Source: Ligustrum vulgare (lineage: Eukaryota; Streptophyta; Magnoliopsida; Lamiales; Oleaceae). Taken from it: a stretch of 64,000 nt of DNA. The notes under the pieces are model-generated. The model did no database searches. It was not told where the DNA came from and was given only the letters and a program-made list of their open reading frames with translations. The position numbers and the translations under genes are program-made. Location: assembly GCA_963555705.1 (NCBI GenBank), contig OY743174.1, positions 59,170,234 through 59,234,233 on the forward strand, in the 5' to 3' direction. The stretch's first letter is position 1, and each line of letters starts with the position of its first letter. Shown here piece after piece: positions 54,220 through 64,000 of this stretch.

Positions 54220-57114
54220 TGTAACGCCCCGAATTCCGCGGAGCCCGGGACGCCACTTCGTCTTTTAAAACTAACTTTATTGCGGAAAATAAATTTAATT
54301 CAAAGCATCACATTCATCATTTGAAAACTTCAGCGGAAACTTAATTAAATTAAATATAGAACAATTCATAAAAACTTGTGTTTCAATTATTTAAATAAAA
54401 TTAACGATAAATAGTTTAACGAGTAACATTCAGAAATTTTGTCAAATAAACATCATCTTTTATTTAATTTGCCACCGCTCCCATTTCATTCGCCGCCTTC
54501 TCCGAGATCTGCAAAAACTGTTAAAATAATGGAATGAGTATTTCGAAAAATACTCAGTAGACTCATCGCCAATAATTAATTTACAGAATAATTGAACACG
54601 TAATTATGCAATCATATAGTGACGTCATCATCATATTCTTGGGCTATTTTATTTTCAAAATCAAGGCTCGTAAAATCATAGGGTGTGGGTAGTCTCGTCT
54701 CGTGCACTTAAGGCACATAAGTTATGCATAACATCATCATTTCTCATTTATCTCATAAGAGATATTCTTTTCTCGTCTCATGCATAAAAGCATGTAAATC
54801 ACATAATTTCACATAAGACATGCAATTATAATTTAAACTAATTAGTGGGGGCGAGTCTACCTCAAATCACGAGTCTGAAAGTTGAGCAAGAAAGTTCATG
54901 TTGTTCTTCTAAATGTCCAAGCGCCTTGTCTAGCCAATATATAAAATAAATCTTAAAGTTGAATTTGAAATTCAAATGTTTTGAAATGAAAGAGTTTTAA
55001 AAGAAGAAAATAAAAGCTTTAGAGATTAATTTAGAAATCAAACATAGTTGAGATTTGAAAAAAAGTTGAGATCAAAATAAATTATTTTAAAAAACTATTT
55101 GGGCTAACTCGTATATTTCCAAAAGCGCAATGTTCGAATAAAAACACTTTAAAATCAAAAGATCGAAATAATACTTTTAAAAACTAAAGGGCGGAATTAA
55201 AATATTTTAAAACTTGGGACTAAAGATAAATATTTTAAAACTAAAGGACTGAAATATCTTAATTTAAGAGTAGGGGCTGAAATAAGACATTTTTAAACAT
55301 TTTAAGGACTGACTCATAGGATCTTAAAATGTTAGGGCTCGATTGACTCATTTCAAAAGTGTAGGCATTAAATTAAAGGACTTCTAAAACAAAGGGGCTG
55401 AAATAGACACATTGGGGCTGAAATCAAAGGGGTTAAATCTGCAAGAACTAATTTGTTAAGCATCTAAATCTTTAAAGCTGAATTAAAACATTTTAAATTA
55501 AAAAGGGCTGAAATAACAACTTTTAAAACGGAACGACTGAATTGAATGCATTTCAAAAGATGGGGCTTAAAGGATAAATTATCAAAATCATTTATTTTAA
55601 AAACATAATCCTCTCATTTCTCTCTCAAGAAAAACGACAGAGAGAGGGAGAGGAGGTTGGCGACGAAGGCGTCGCCTTCTGGCCACCGGTCGCCGGCGAT
55701 AGTGCCGCCGGCATGTGGCGGTGGTAGAGGTGGAAGGAAAAAGGCGAAAGGGAGGTGATTTGGGCAGATTTTGGAGTTAGTTGTGGGCGATTTAGAGGTA
55801 CGAAACCGAGTTGGCCGCGGCTCACATTTGAGGGATTTCCGGCGAAACTCCGGTCGAACGTGCCGGTGGTTGAGGTAAGCGTTTGGGCTCTCTTAGTTCT
55901 TGTTTTGGGTTTGACTTTTGGTCCAATTTTCGAATGGGTAGCCCCGGTTTGGAGGTGAGGGTGAAATGGTTGAATTGTGGCTATGGTGTACTTGGTCGAA
56001 ATTGCAGATTGTGGCCTGTGATATTGTTGATGTTTAATTTGGGTATGGACGGTGAGGTGTTGGATTGATGCCGGTGATGGAAGTGGCGGCTTGGCAGCGA
56101 GGTGGTGGCGCTGTGACTGTCGGTGGTGAAAAATGATCTGGGCAGTGGATGCGTTTTGGTGGTTTGAAGTTGATTGGAGTGGCTGAAGCATCGTGCGATG
56201 GAGAGTGTGGCTTCTGCAGTGACGGGGATCAAAGCAGGGGCAGTCGTGTGGTGGTGGTTCACGATCTGAAACGGGCAGTAGGTTGTGGTTGACGGATTTC
56301 TGATTGGAGGTTCAGTTTTGATGTGTGTGGGGTTCGACAGTGGCTCGATGGTGGTGGCTGATTTCATGAAGTGGTGGCTGGGGAGATGGTTTGGAATTGT
56401 GGGATTGGTGTGCAGCAGTTGAGGGGGAGAATACCTCGTGCCGAAGGTCTGGGTTGTGGTAAGTGACGAGGGTGGGTAGGAGTTAATGGCAGGTTTTTGA
56501 ATTGAAATTTTGGTAAGTTTGTAAAGAACCGAAATTGAGAGAGATTTGGGATTAATTTGATAAAATCTTGCTGTGTTTAGCTTTCAATTGTTTTGGTAAC
56601 TTGGCAAGTTCTGAGGTTTTGGTTTAGGCAAGCTGAGGGAATTTGAAAGAGGATTAAGGTTAATTGTGAAGTTGGAGTGGATTGTGGATAGTGTAATGTG
56701 AGAATTAAGATGGAAAAGACTACATTGTGTTGAATGTCTGTGGCTCGTTGGAGGGTAATATGATGGAGGCATAATATGTATTGCTTGTTTGTTGTCAGAT
56801 GGATAAGTAAGGAAAATGGTTATTGATGGAAATTGGGAAAGGATTTTGGGATTTAAAATGAATGTGAATTGATGATAAAACATTTTGGATTTAAATAATT
56901 AAAATTTGGATTAAAATACATAAATAAATGAATAATGAAAATAAGATACTTTTATAAAAATTGAAATTGAGATTGAACTACGATAAATTTAAATAAATTA
57001 GATTTTCACTTAAAATAGCTAGACGAAAATGTGTTTAAAAATAAATGGGCAAAGTCGTAGCGACACATTTTAAATAATATTTAAATAAGTCACGGAAAAT
57101 TCTCGATCGCTACA
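54220..57114 (-). mobile_element. Solo-LTR-like insertion (2.9 kb) in copia 3 RT
   Basis: Plus-strand ends are TGTAACGCCCCGAATTCC and CGATCGCTACA, with a perfect 5-bp TSD CAACA at 54215-54219 and 57115-57119. It splits the RT between DDML and LACKSK. No gag-pol and no paired LTRs are found. The sense strand is likely minus (start TGTAGCGATCGAG, end GGGGCGTTACA), a terminus typical of long-LTR Ty3/gypsy elements. It contains AGTATTTCGAAAAATACTCAGTA near 54538-54560 (palindromic), a GGACTGAAAT-type degenerate repeat block (55150-55560) and a GC-richer segment at 55620-56480 with chance open frames on the minus strand. Confidence 0.75.
55150..55560. repeat. GGGGCTGAAAT/TTTTAAAAC degenerate repeats in the 2.9-kb insertion
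   Basis: Units such as AAAGGACTGAAATA..TTTTAAAAC repeat with irregular spacing. Reverse-complemented, they resemble the CAGYCCYTAAAGTTTGAAAA units in the copia 1 leader. Confidence 0.75.
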
Positions 57115-57640
57115 CAACATATCATCTACATACAGTAACAAATATACAGAATCTGGACCTCCAGTACCTTTGCAGAACAAATAGGAATCATATTTGTTTT
57201 TATGAAAACCAAGACTTTGGATAAAGGTATCAAACCTTTTATACCATTGTCTTGGGGCTTGTTTGAGTCCATATAGAGATTTTTCAATAAGCACACATGG
57301 TCAGATTTATTTTTCTCAATAAAACCTATTGGTTGATGCATATAAATGGTTTCTTCTAAATCTCCATATAAAAAGGCAGTTTTAACATCAAGCTGGTCAA
57401 GTTCCCAATCAAATTGAGCAGTTAAGGCAAGTAAAATTCTAATAGAGGTATATTTTGCAACAGGTGATAAAACCTCATTATAATCAACTCCTTCCTTTTG
57501 AGAAAAGCCTTTAGCTACAAGTCTAGCTTTAAATTTCTTTTCAGTTCCATTCTGCCCTATGTCTTTGATTTTATAGATCCATTTACAATCAATAACATTT
57601 TTATTTTCAGATATTTCAACCTTGCAACTTTTTTATATTT
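57115..57640 (-). pseudogene. copia 3 RT N-terminal side
   Basis: On the minus strand: VIDCKWIYKIKDIGQNGTEK, KFKARLVAKGFSQKEGVDY, LDQLDVKTAFLYGDLEETIY, then a frameshift at about 57290-57300 (VCLL to EKSLYGLKQAPRQWYKRFDT) and LYVDDML, the catalytic YxDD, at the insertion border. Upstream of VEISENKN (about 57620) no copia sequence is recognised. Confidence 0.9.
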
Positions 57641-58313
57641 TCATGTTTACCTTTAATGTTGATTAATGAATAATTATTGTTTAATATTATATATATATAT
57701 TTTATCAACAGCGTCATTAATCTTAATACATTTACAATCTAAACTATTTATTTTCTCACTAACAGTCTTTAAACTAAAGCTCAAAACTTTTAATTCTCAT
57801 TTTTATTTTCAGTTGTTTATTTCAAATTATTATTTATTCTCACTAAATACAAATACAAATATATTAATATGCTATCATAAACGAAATAGTGAAAAATTCC
57901 ACACATACAATTATTTATTCTCAAACTTGGAATTTTAATAAATTGAATTGTTTTGTCCACAAACAAAAGTATCAACCATATGTTTGCTACGAAATTTGGT
58001 AGCACATGATGAAGATTGAAGTAAAATTTTTCAATATCTGTACAGATTTCATTGAAACTTGTATGTATCGATGGAAGTTTTAAAAGTTATTTTGAATTTT
58101 TGATTAATAAGACATGATATTTCTCATTATATTTGTCTATCTTTATTTTAATAATAAATTTTCAATATTAGCCTTTGTTTGGTAACACTGTTTGTTTTAT
58201 AAATTGATTTATTTATAATTTTGAGGTAAAAAATAGTTGTTGAAATTGGAGAGATAAGATGTGTATGATTAAAAAGTTGTTTGTGAAATTGTGTAGTTTA
58301 TAAACTAATTTAA
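57641..58313. other. AT-rich sequence, no supported gene
   Basis: A TA run near 57690 and a MITE-like left end GCCTTTGTTTGGTAACACTG at about 58173 without a clear partner. Confidence 0.4.
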
Positions 58314-58497
58314 GCTATGTTCAGCTAAAGCAATTAATTTGAAAAAGACACAAAATTTAATCTACACAATTTTTCATACTACTTTTTAACCACACACGTT
58401 TTCTCCCTCCAATTTTTAACCACACATCTTATCTAGAAAATACAAATAAATCAATCGAATAATTTCAATTCTCTTGGTTAATGTGCCGAACACAGCC
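58314..58497. mobile_element. Tourist-like MITE (184 bp)
   Basis: Ends AGCTATGTTCAGC and GCCGAACACAGCC with TTA on both sides (58311-58313, 58498-58500). Confidence 0.7.
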
Positions 58498-58500
58498 TTA

Positions 58501-59126
58501 TTATGTTTACCATAATGATGCTAAACAAATATGTTATTTTTTTTAATAATTGCAAGGTACCAGATTCTTACTACACTATTTTGATTCACAGTTGAAAATT
58601 TACTCCCACGTTACAAAAAAGGAAAAATATATCAACTTTATCATAAAAAATTAGACCAATAGTAATCATACATTACCAAAAGTGCACGATGAAATTCAAA
58701 CCAACTTGACAACAAACAACAATATTGAAGAAAACGAAGACGACATCTATCAATTTATGCATTGATGAATTCTCACAAGTCTCAAACTTTGTTATGAAGG
58801 AAAAATACTTTGTATTAAATCTTTATTGATAATCTTTTTCTTTTTTTTAGAATATTTTAAATATAATAAAAATAAAATCTATCGTTTATTCTCAAATATT
58901 ATAGACGTTCTCAACGTGAAGCTCATAGTTACTTTCATCAAATAAGTGGGGTCTAGCCAAGGACTTGATTGAGAGTAAAATATAGTTTCAGAAACTTTGT
59001 TTAAATGTTAAAAATTATTATATTTTCTTAATTCTATTTTTCTTGCACATTTGACTAATTTTCTTGAGAAAAAACACAAAATTTTTGCCTGGCATAATTT
59101 TCAAAAATTTATTTATATGGAGAATT
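58501..59126. other. AT-rich sequence, possible body of a Helitron ending at 59154
   Basis: No gene is supported. Its right side leads into a Helitron-like 3' end. Confidence 0.35.
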
Positions 59127-59154
59127 AACGTGCAAAATACGTTTAGACAACTAG
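59127..59154 (+). other. Helitron-like 3' terminus
   Basis: Stem AACGT (59127-59131) and ACGTT (59139-59143) around GCAAAAT, then TAGACAA and CTAG followed by T. The matching 5' end is not identified. Confidence 0.5.
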
Positions 59155-59155
59155 T

Positions 59156-60903
59156 ATATTATACTATATATAAAAGTAAGACACTTTCCAAAAACATGTT
59201 TTCAAACTTTCCCGGCTAAATTGTCCTTCCTAAAATAGAACTATATCAATTAATGAGAATATTTTTTATAATTATACTATTGTTTTGAAATTGAAAAATA
59301 CGCAATATAGGTATCAAATCGAAGATCTCAATGAGAACTTTAATACAAAATCACAAGTTAAAGTCAAATGTAAACATGTCAGTCCTTAAAATCACATCAA
59401 AGATTAAAGGTAAAAACTTATTTTGTACATTTTAATTTTTCTCAATGCCCCTCTATTTCAAAATTGTTCTATTTAAATCCTATAATGATATTTATAATTT
59501 CCTAACTATATTTAATTTGATCGTATATAATTATTTCAATTCGAATTGCTTTTCTTATCAAATTAAAGGAAATAATAAATATTGGAACTTTTATGCAATT
59601 TAATCAAGTCCGAATAATTTTTGCAACTTCATATTTCGATCAATTCAGGTTACTTAATTTGTTACATTCATTTAAATATAGGACCACGTGTATTTAATTT
59701 GTAATGTTAAAATAAATATGAAATAAAATATTTGTTTAATATATTTAAATATCAAATATTATATTAAGATAGTTAGTATCAATTATAATAGTAACATTCT
59801 GTTATTTAGGTAGAGATAAATTTATTATCGATAAACTAGAAATTATATTTTGGAAAGATTAATTATGTCATAATCATTAAAATTGAATAGTTATGCAACT
59901 GGTTATTGATTATTATTATTTTTAATAGTAAGTCATTCAAGTTCAAAACTATTACAATTGTAACCACTTGGTAAAAATTTGGCTACTATTAGGTATCCCT
60001 TATTCAAAACCTCATTTTTGTAAAACTCATTTTCAAATAATATTCTATTAATAAATTAATCTACGTATAACTTCAAAAAAATTCCTACTTTTAAAAAATT
60101 CATGCTCCCAAATTTTACTGTTACAAACAACATTATTTGAAATAATAGGTCTCAAACAGGGGCTTAGTACATATTTTCAAAAAAATCACTATTAAAAAAC
60201 TCATTTTGTATATAATGAGGGCTTAAATAAGGACGAGAAAATTGGAATACATAAAGGGAGAGCACGAACAAGTATTGACTTATTTTTCCGTCAAAATATA
60301 TTTTCTAAAATGGTAAGTAATATTAATTAACTATATATTATTCATTTTGGACAAATTTCATATTTAAAATAATCCAGTTGAATAAAAAATTTTAAATAGC
60401 CACTTTTCCAAGTCCCTAAGTTTCTTGATTCGCCTTCTCCTCTTAAAAATCAGTTACAATTTTTTTTAAATAGTAAAAAAAATAAATTTTTTTTTTTTGT
60501 CAATATCACATAAATATTCTTCTTAAAAAATAGAAAATGAAAGATGATGAAATAGGAAAGTTCATCGATCTATTTTTTATTTTCCTTTTTCTTTTTAATA
60601 AAATTATGAGCGTATATCACAGATATATCCATTTTTTACGTATTATAAATTCTGTTTAAATATAATTTTATTTTTTCATTTTACGCTTTAAATCAATTTA
60701 AATTACAATATTTAAAGAAATTTTCTGAAACGGTAAACATACTAAATGTAAAAAATAATTAAGGTATGTGTAATTTGTACTTTTTTTGTTTAATTGTCAT
60801 CATTCGTTTCTTATTTTTAATTAAATATTCATTTCATATGTTAACATATAAATTCGATATATGTGAATAATAAATAATCGTGCATCGCATGAGTTAAATC
60901 AAG
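59156..60903 (+). mobile_element. Degenerate non-autonomous Helitron
   Basis: The start ATTATACTATATATAAAAGT resembles the A/T block of the large Helitron at 6413 but has lost the initial TC. The end has the hairpin CGTGC-ATC-GCATG (60880-60892), an 8-base spacer and CAAG, one substitution away from CTAG, with the same spacing as the 31277 terminus. No genes inside. The element directly abuts another Helitron-like 3' end at 59154. Confidence 0.5.
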
Positions 60904-61856
60904 ATTTTCACAATTACCTAAAAACGATTGCAATATCATATCTGAATTTCTCAAGGGATTTGTCCATAATCTCAAGAGGAGATGCATTTTGAAGAACACC
61001 CCCTCAATGTCCCAAATTGAGATGCCCAGATTCAACAAAGGCAGATGATAAATGAAGTTAGTAAAGGAGGGATAAAATCAACACGCAATACTAACCTGGG
61101 TCACAAACTGCAAATTCAAGACTAACCCAACCGTGCGATGAGCAGTACCCACGACTACTGCAAAGCTAGTGCCCAAAGATAAGAACCATCCTGCAAGATA
61201 ATGCACCAGAAAGCGAATAAACATATTAGTTTTGCTATTTCTTTTAATATGGTACAAATTTTGAAAATAAAATTGGTTACCTTGTACCGCCAAGGCCATT
61301 CCTTTTGTCTGTACAAAGCCGTAAGAGCTTTTTCTTTTTGCTGATTTAGAAATGATAATGAATTTTATGCCCAATCAAACACAGAATCATAAAAGATTTG
61401 CAATAAGTTTTGGTTTAGCATCCAAACCAAAGTGAAAATATAAAAACTGGAAAAAGAGAATTGACCGTGATGAGCGTAGATATACAAATGCGTTCAAGAA
61501 TAGATGTGATCCCCAGGCTTTAATTTGTCCTTTTGGATTTTGTTCGAAAGCACTCCCACCATTTTTGGTATGCAATTGAGATTAAGTAGAAGGAAAATTA
61601 GGAAAAATAGATACCTCGTCCACTGGAATGCCGACGTCGCCGCCTCCTCCCGACCACCCATCTATCAGATTCCAAAGACATCGCCACCACTACACCGGAC
61701 TTTGCCACTGCCTTCGCCTTCGCCTCTGCCACTGGACGGTTCTTGGTCTCAAACCCAGGCCGCTCCAACTCCATCTTTGACTATTCTCCTTTTTCTTGGC
61801 ACGATGACAGAACTCCATCATCTTCAACTTTGATTTCATAGTGTTGAATACAGAAC

Positions 61857-61868
<12 letters not shown>
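60904..61868 (-). pseudogene. Unrecognised gene fragments, minus strand
   Basis: Exon-like segments with GT-AG-type borders on the minus strand: 61868-61614 (a GC-rich Met/Arg/Lys-rich frame such as MELERPGFETKNRPVAEAK, with AG|GTATCT at its end), about 61348-61280 (RKSSYGFVQTKGMALAVQ), about 61192-61096 (GWFLSLGTSFAVVVGTAH.., GLVLNLQFVTQ, partly hydrophobic) and about 61004-60917 (VLQNASPLEIMDKSLEKFRY, DIAIVF). I do not recognise the protein. These may be the 5' exons of a host gene cut by the Helitron-like element to their left, or a captured piece. No continuation is seen. Exon edges are approximate. Confidence 0.4.

Positions 61869-61890
<22 letters not shown>
61861..61890. repeat. (GA)n microsatellite
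   Basis: GA dinucleotide run in the presumed leader of the fragment at 60904-61868. Confidence 0.9.
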
Positions 61891-61892
<2 letters not shown>

Positions 61893-61919
61893 GAATTGGC
61901 TTTTGAACGTGGTGCAATA

Positions 61920-63322
61920 TGAATGCAAAACTAATGTATTATATCGCAGTTATAATGCACGATTCATACAACCCACTAATTTTAAAACTCACACAATTAA
62001 TAACTTCCACTATTCCACAGATTTTAAATAGTTGCCCCGATTTTTTTTTTTAAGTAGTTGTCAAAAATTCTGTTCACATTATAGAATCTGATCCAAATTG
62101 AAAATTAAAGAAAAGATTCTCAGAATCTCTTCTATTTTTATTAATATATAGACTAGTGGCTGTCGGAAACAGTTTTAAAACTTGCCGGAAAAAGTGAACA
62201 AGTGGTGGGATTTTCTGTAGCTCTATCTCTCTATCACTTTCTCCTCCATTTCATATTTTCATATTTCATCCATGAATCCTTCTAATTCTTCCAGATCATT
62301 AACGATCCCCCCAAGAGAACAATTGAAAATGTAGTTTTAAGAGAACAATCGATCGGATTCAAACTGTCAGAGAGAGTGCGTAAAATTTGGGGCTTTGCTG
62401 GGGATTTTGTGATGATCATGCTTGAGTAATTGTACTTTTAAGATGCCTTGTGTCCCAGAATTCAATACAGAAATTAAAGATTAAAGGTGCAATAAATCAT
62501 CAATATATGAAGGTAGGATATAACCAGATGATCTTCTCATCCATACTTTCAAGCATTACAAATTTTCTTAATAACCTGATAACAGTCAACTGCTCCAGTC
62601 AAAGCAATAGAATCTTGAAGATAAAGAACAGATGTTTCACGCTTATGGATTTTGCCTAAAACTTGTCATGCAAAATGGTGGTTCAAGTCAAGAAAGATGT
62701 TTGGGAATTGGGGTTATGGTGTATATATTTTTTTCCCCTAGTTAAACAAGGGTATATTTGTAACTGTATTGTGGTGTATTTATAAAATATATATTTTATT
62801 AGTAGTGTTAATATCATGTGGTGTATTTATTATAATTTGTGTTGGTAATATATTTACCCTATATATAGAAATTTACTTATACGTTTATTAAAAGTAATTT
62901 ACGGTTGTTTCTTTCAAAATAATAATAATAATTTACGGTTGGAGCGTGTAATTTAAAATTTTAACTTACTTATTTATCCCTTTTCTTATGCACATTTTAA
63001 AGAGAAATTTGTTTTTTGAAGAATCCATGGTTGAAAAGTAGAAAAAAACTTTTGGATTTATGTGTAGAGAATATTTTATGGTGTGAATATGTGGTAAAAA
63101 TTGAGTGTAAAAAAAATGTTTTGAAAAAAGTTTTGAATTGCACATCCTTGTTTAATCATAAAGAATATCTTGTATATATACATTGTGTTCGGCAACTACA
63201 AAAAATGGTTTATTAGAGCATGTTTGGTAATGTGATTTTTAAATGTTTTTGTGTTTTTTTATTTATAAATATGTGGTTTAAAAATGTTTGAAAAGTAAAA
63301 AATTGTGAGCTTGACTAAGAAT
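61920..63322. other. Intergenic, no supported gene
   Basis: A short frame at 62450-62659 has no recognisable motif. On the minus strand TCTATATATTAATAAAAATA (from 62152 leftwards) resembles a Helitron 5' start, but no matching 3' end was found. AT-rich MITE-like phrases occur at 63000-63300. Confidence 0.4.
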
Positions 63323-63540
63323 TAGGGGTGGGCGTGAATCGAGTTGGACCGCAACCCAAAACCAACCTGACTTAGTCGGTTCTATAAAAATTCAAACCAA
63401 TCCAACCCAATACCATGTGCAAACCCAATCCAACCAAGTCTCGGTCGGATCGGGTTAGGTTTGCGAGTTGGACTTCGGCCCAATTTAAAAAAAATTGCAA
63501 ATTAGTCAATTTTTATTTACTTGCCCAATTATGCAAACCA
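63323..63540. mobile_element. Left end of a hAT element related to 13107-13643
   Basis: Begins TAGGGGTGGGCGTGAATCGAG and continues with CCAACCTGACTTAGTCGG, AACCCAATCCAACC and GGTCGGATCGGGTTAGG, the same design as the 13.1-kb MITE. The right end is not found inside the window, so the element is truncated or extends beyond it; the end given is where the resemblance fades. Confidence 0.65.
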
Positions 63541-63589
63541 AGTTAAATGGGTTAAAATTCCTTAAAGGGATGTTTGTAAAAATACCCAA

Positions 63590-63870
63590 CTTTTAGTATC
63601 ATAATTGAAACTTACTTCATTTCAAATAATCACTGAAAAATACTTCATTTTTTTTTTTTTTTGGAAATATACTGTTTTATCTAAGCTTCATATTATGATA
63701 CTTTAAAAGAGTCTTATGATACTTTTAAAGTATCACAACATGATACTTCAAATTTTTGGTATCATAACCTGAAACTTTATCAAATATTTATGATACTTTG
63801 GGCGAAATTGTAGTATCACAACTTGAAACTTTACACTTTTTGTATGATACTTTGATTCAGACATAAAATC
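63590..63870. repeat. Cluster of TGATACTTT / GTATCA inverted motifs
   Basis: TGATAC or GTATCA occurs about ten times, in both orientations (for example TTATGATACTTTTAAAGTAT then CAC at 63714-63737, palindromic). Confidence 0.7.
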
Positions 63871-63904
63871 AAACAATTTTTGTGCAATGTTGAGAATTTA
63901 CAGT

Positions 63905-63965
63905 TCACTACTACCGACCACCACCACAGCCACCATGACCGCCACCACCACCGCCACAACAATCA
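63905..63965. repeat. CCA/CCG trinucleotide-rich tract
   Basis: Degenerate ACCACC/GCCACC repeats. They could be the start of a low-complexity coding or leader sequence that runs past the window. Confidence 0.6.
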
Positions 63966-64000
63966 TCTTCTCAATACCACCATCATTGTCGCCTTCTCAA

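Larger units (their letters stand above)
52501..57640 (-). mobile_element. Ty1/copia retrotransposon 3, 5'-truncated, minus strand
   Basis: The 3' LTR (plus coordinates 52501-53109) and its purine tract (minus-strand AAGGTGGAGAT, 53110-53120) are followed on the minus strand by RNase H and RT, but integrase, protease, gag and the 5' LTR are not in view. The RT is split by a 2.9-kb insertion at 54220-57114. A 5' end beyond about 57640 is lost into AT-rich sequence, so the element was truncated after insertion. Confidence 0.85.

Noticed and set aside
55625..56883. Long minus-strand open frames in the 2.9-kb insertion
   Set aside because: Compositional frames (Ser/Thr/Pro/His-rich) in LTR-like sequence, no recognisable domain.
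62130..62153. Minus-strand Helitron 5' start (TCTATATATTAATAAAAATA)
   Set aside because: The base before TC is not A and no hairpin-CTRR end was found to its left on that strand; kept only as a note.
1..64000. tRNA, rRNA genes and CRISPR arrays
   Set aside because: No cloverleaf-type or rRNA-like sequence was recognised; tRNA-like text is limited to the SINE boxes and PBS sites, and repeated units lack the spacer regularity of CRISPR.

Overview
This is an intergenic, transposon-dominated stretch of a flowering-plant nuclear genome, most likely a eudicot. It is AT-rich, has plant-type GT-AG introns, plant LTR retrotransposons primed by initiator tRNA-Met, a plant Helitron with RPA and Rep/helicase genes, and many hAT, Harbinger-like and CACTA elements. 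No complete ordinary host gene in its native context is evident. All boundaries below were read by eye from terminal motifs and target-site duplications (TSDs).

Layout. 1-6.4 kb holds AT-rich sequence with a helicase fragment of an old Helitron (3555-3937), a hAT MITE (2306-2688) and a 2.3-kb hAT-like element (4054-6324) that contains a 1.06-kb Harbinger-like element (5172-6228). 6413-31277 is read as one large Helitron (about 18 kb without its main insertion). It carries an 11-exon RPA70-like gene whose frame is open throughout (7069-10846), putative 5' exons (about 14.1-15.5 kb), antisense fragments of an unrecognised gene (16.5-17.4 kb) and a Rep/helicase gene broken by at least two frameshifts and two stops (19223-24252). 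A Ty1/copia element with LTRs, PBS, PPT and a perfect 5-bp TSD (24275-31139) sits just after the helicase stop. Its leader received a retroposed polyadenylated transcript (26393-26965).

31.3-36.4 kb contains a hAT deletion derivative with a transposase N-terminus (31768-33247), a small hAT MITE (34245-34410) and a SINE with an AT tail (35364-35742). A second copia element (36443-45515) is split in its integrase region by a 3.9-kb LTR-like insertion (39251-43160, TSD ATCTG). 45.5-47.7 kb holds a MITE, an F-box-associated pseudogene and an LTR-like remnant. 47770 to about 52.2 kb is a degenerate CACTA element, inside which a 2.24-kb hAT-type element (47873-50115, 8-bp TSD) carries a small spliced gene with an intact 93-codon reading frame. 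52501 to about 57.64 kb is a 5'-truncated minus-strand copia element split in its reverse transcriptase by a 2.9-kb LTR-like insertion (54220-57114, TSD CAACA). The last 6 kb has adjacent Helitron-like ends, gene fragments of unknown identity, a MITE and the left end of a second Asn/Pro-coding-like hAT element at 63323.

How it fits together. The genes are almost all transposition genes (Rep/helicase, RPA, gag-pol, transposase pieces) in nested order of insertion. The two open multi-exon genes, the RPA70-like gene and the small gene inside the hAT element, both lie inside mobile elements and stand out against the decay around them.
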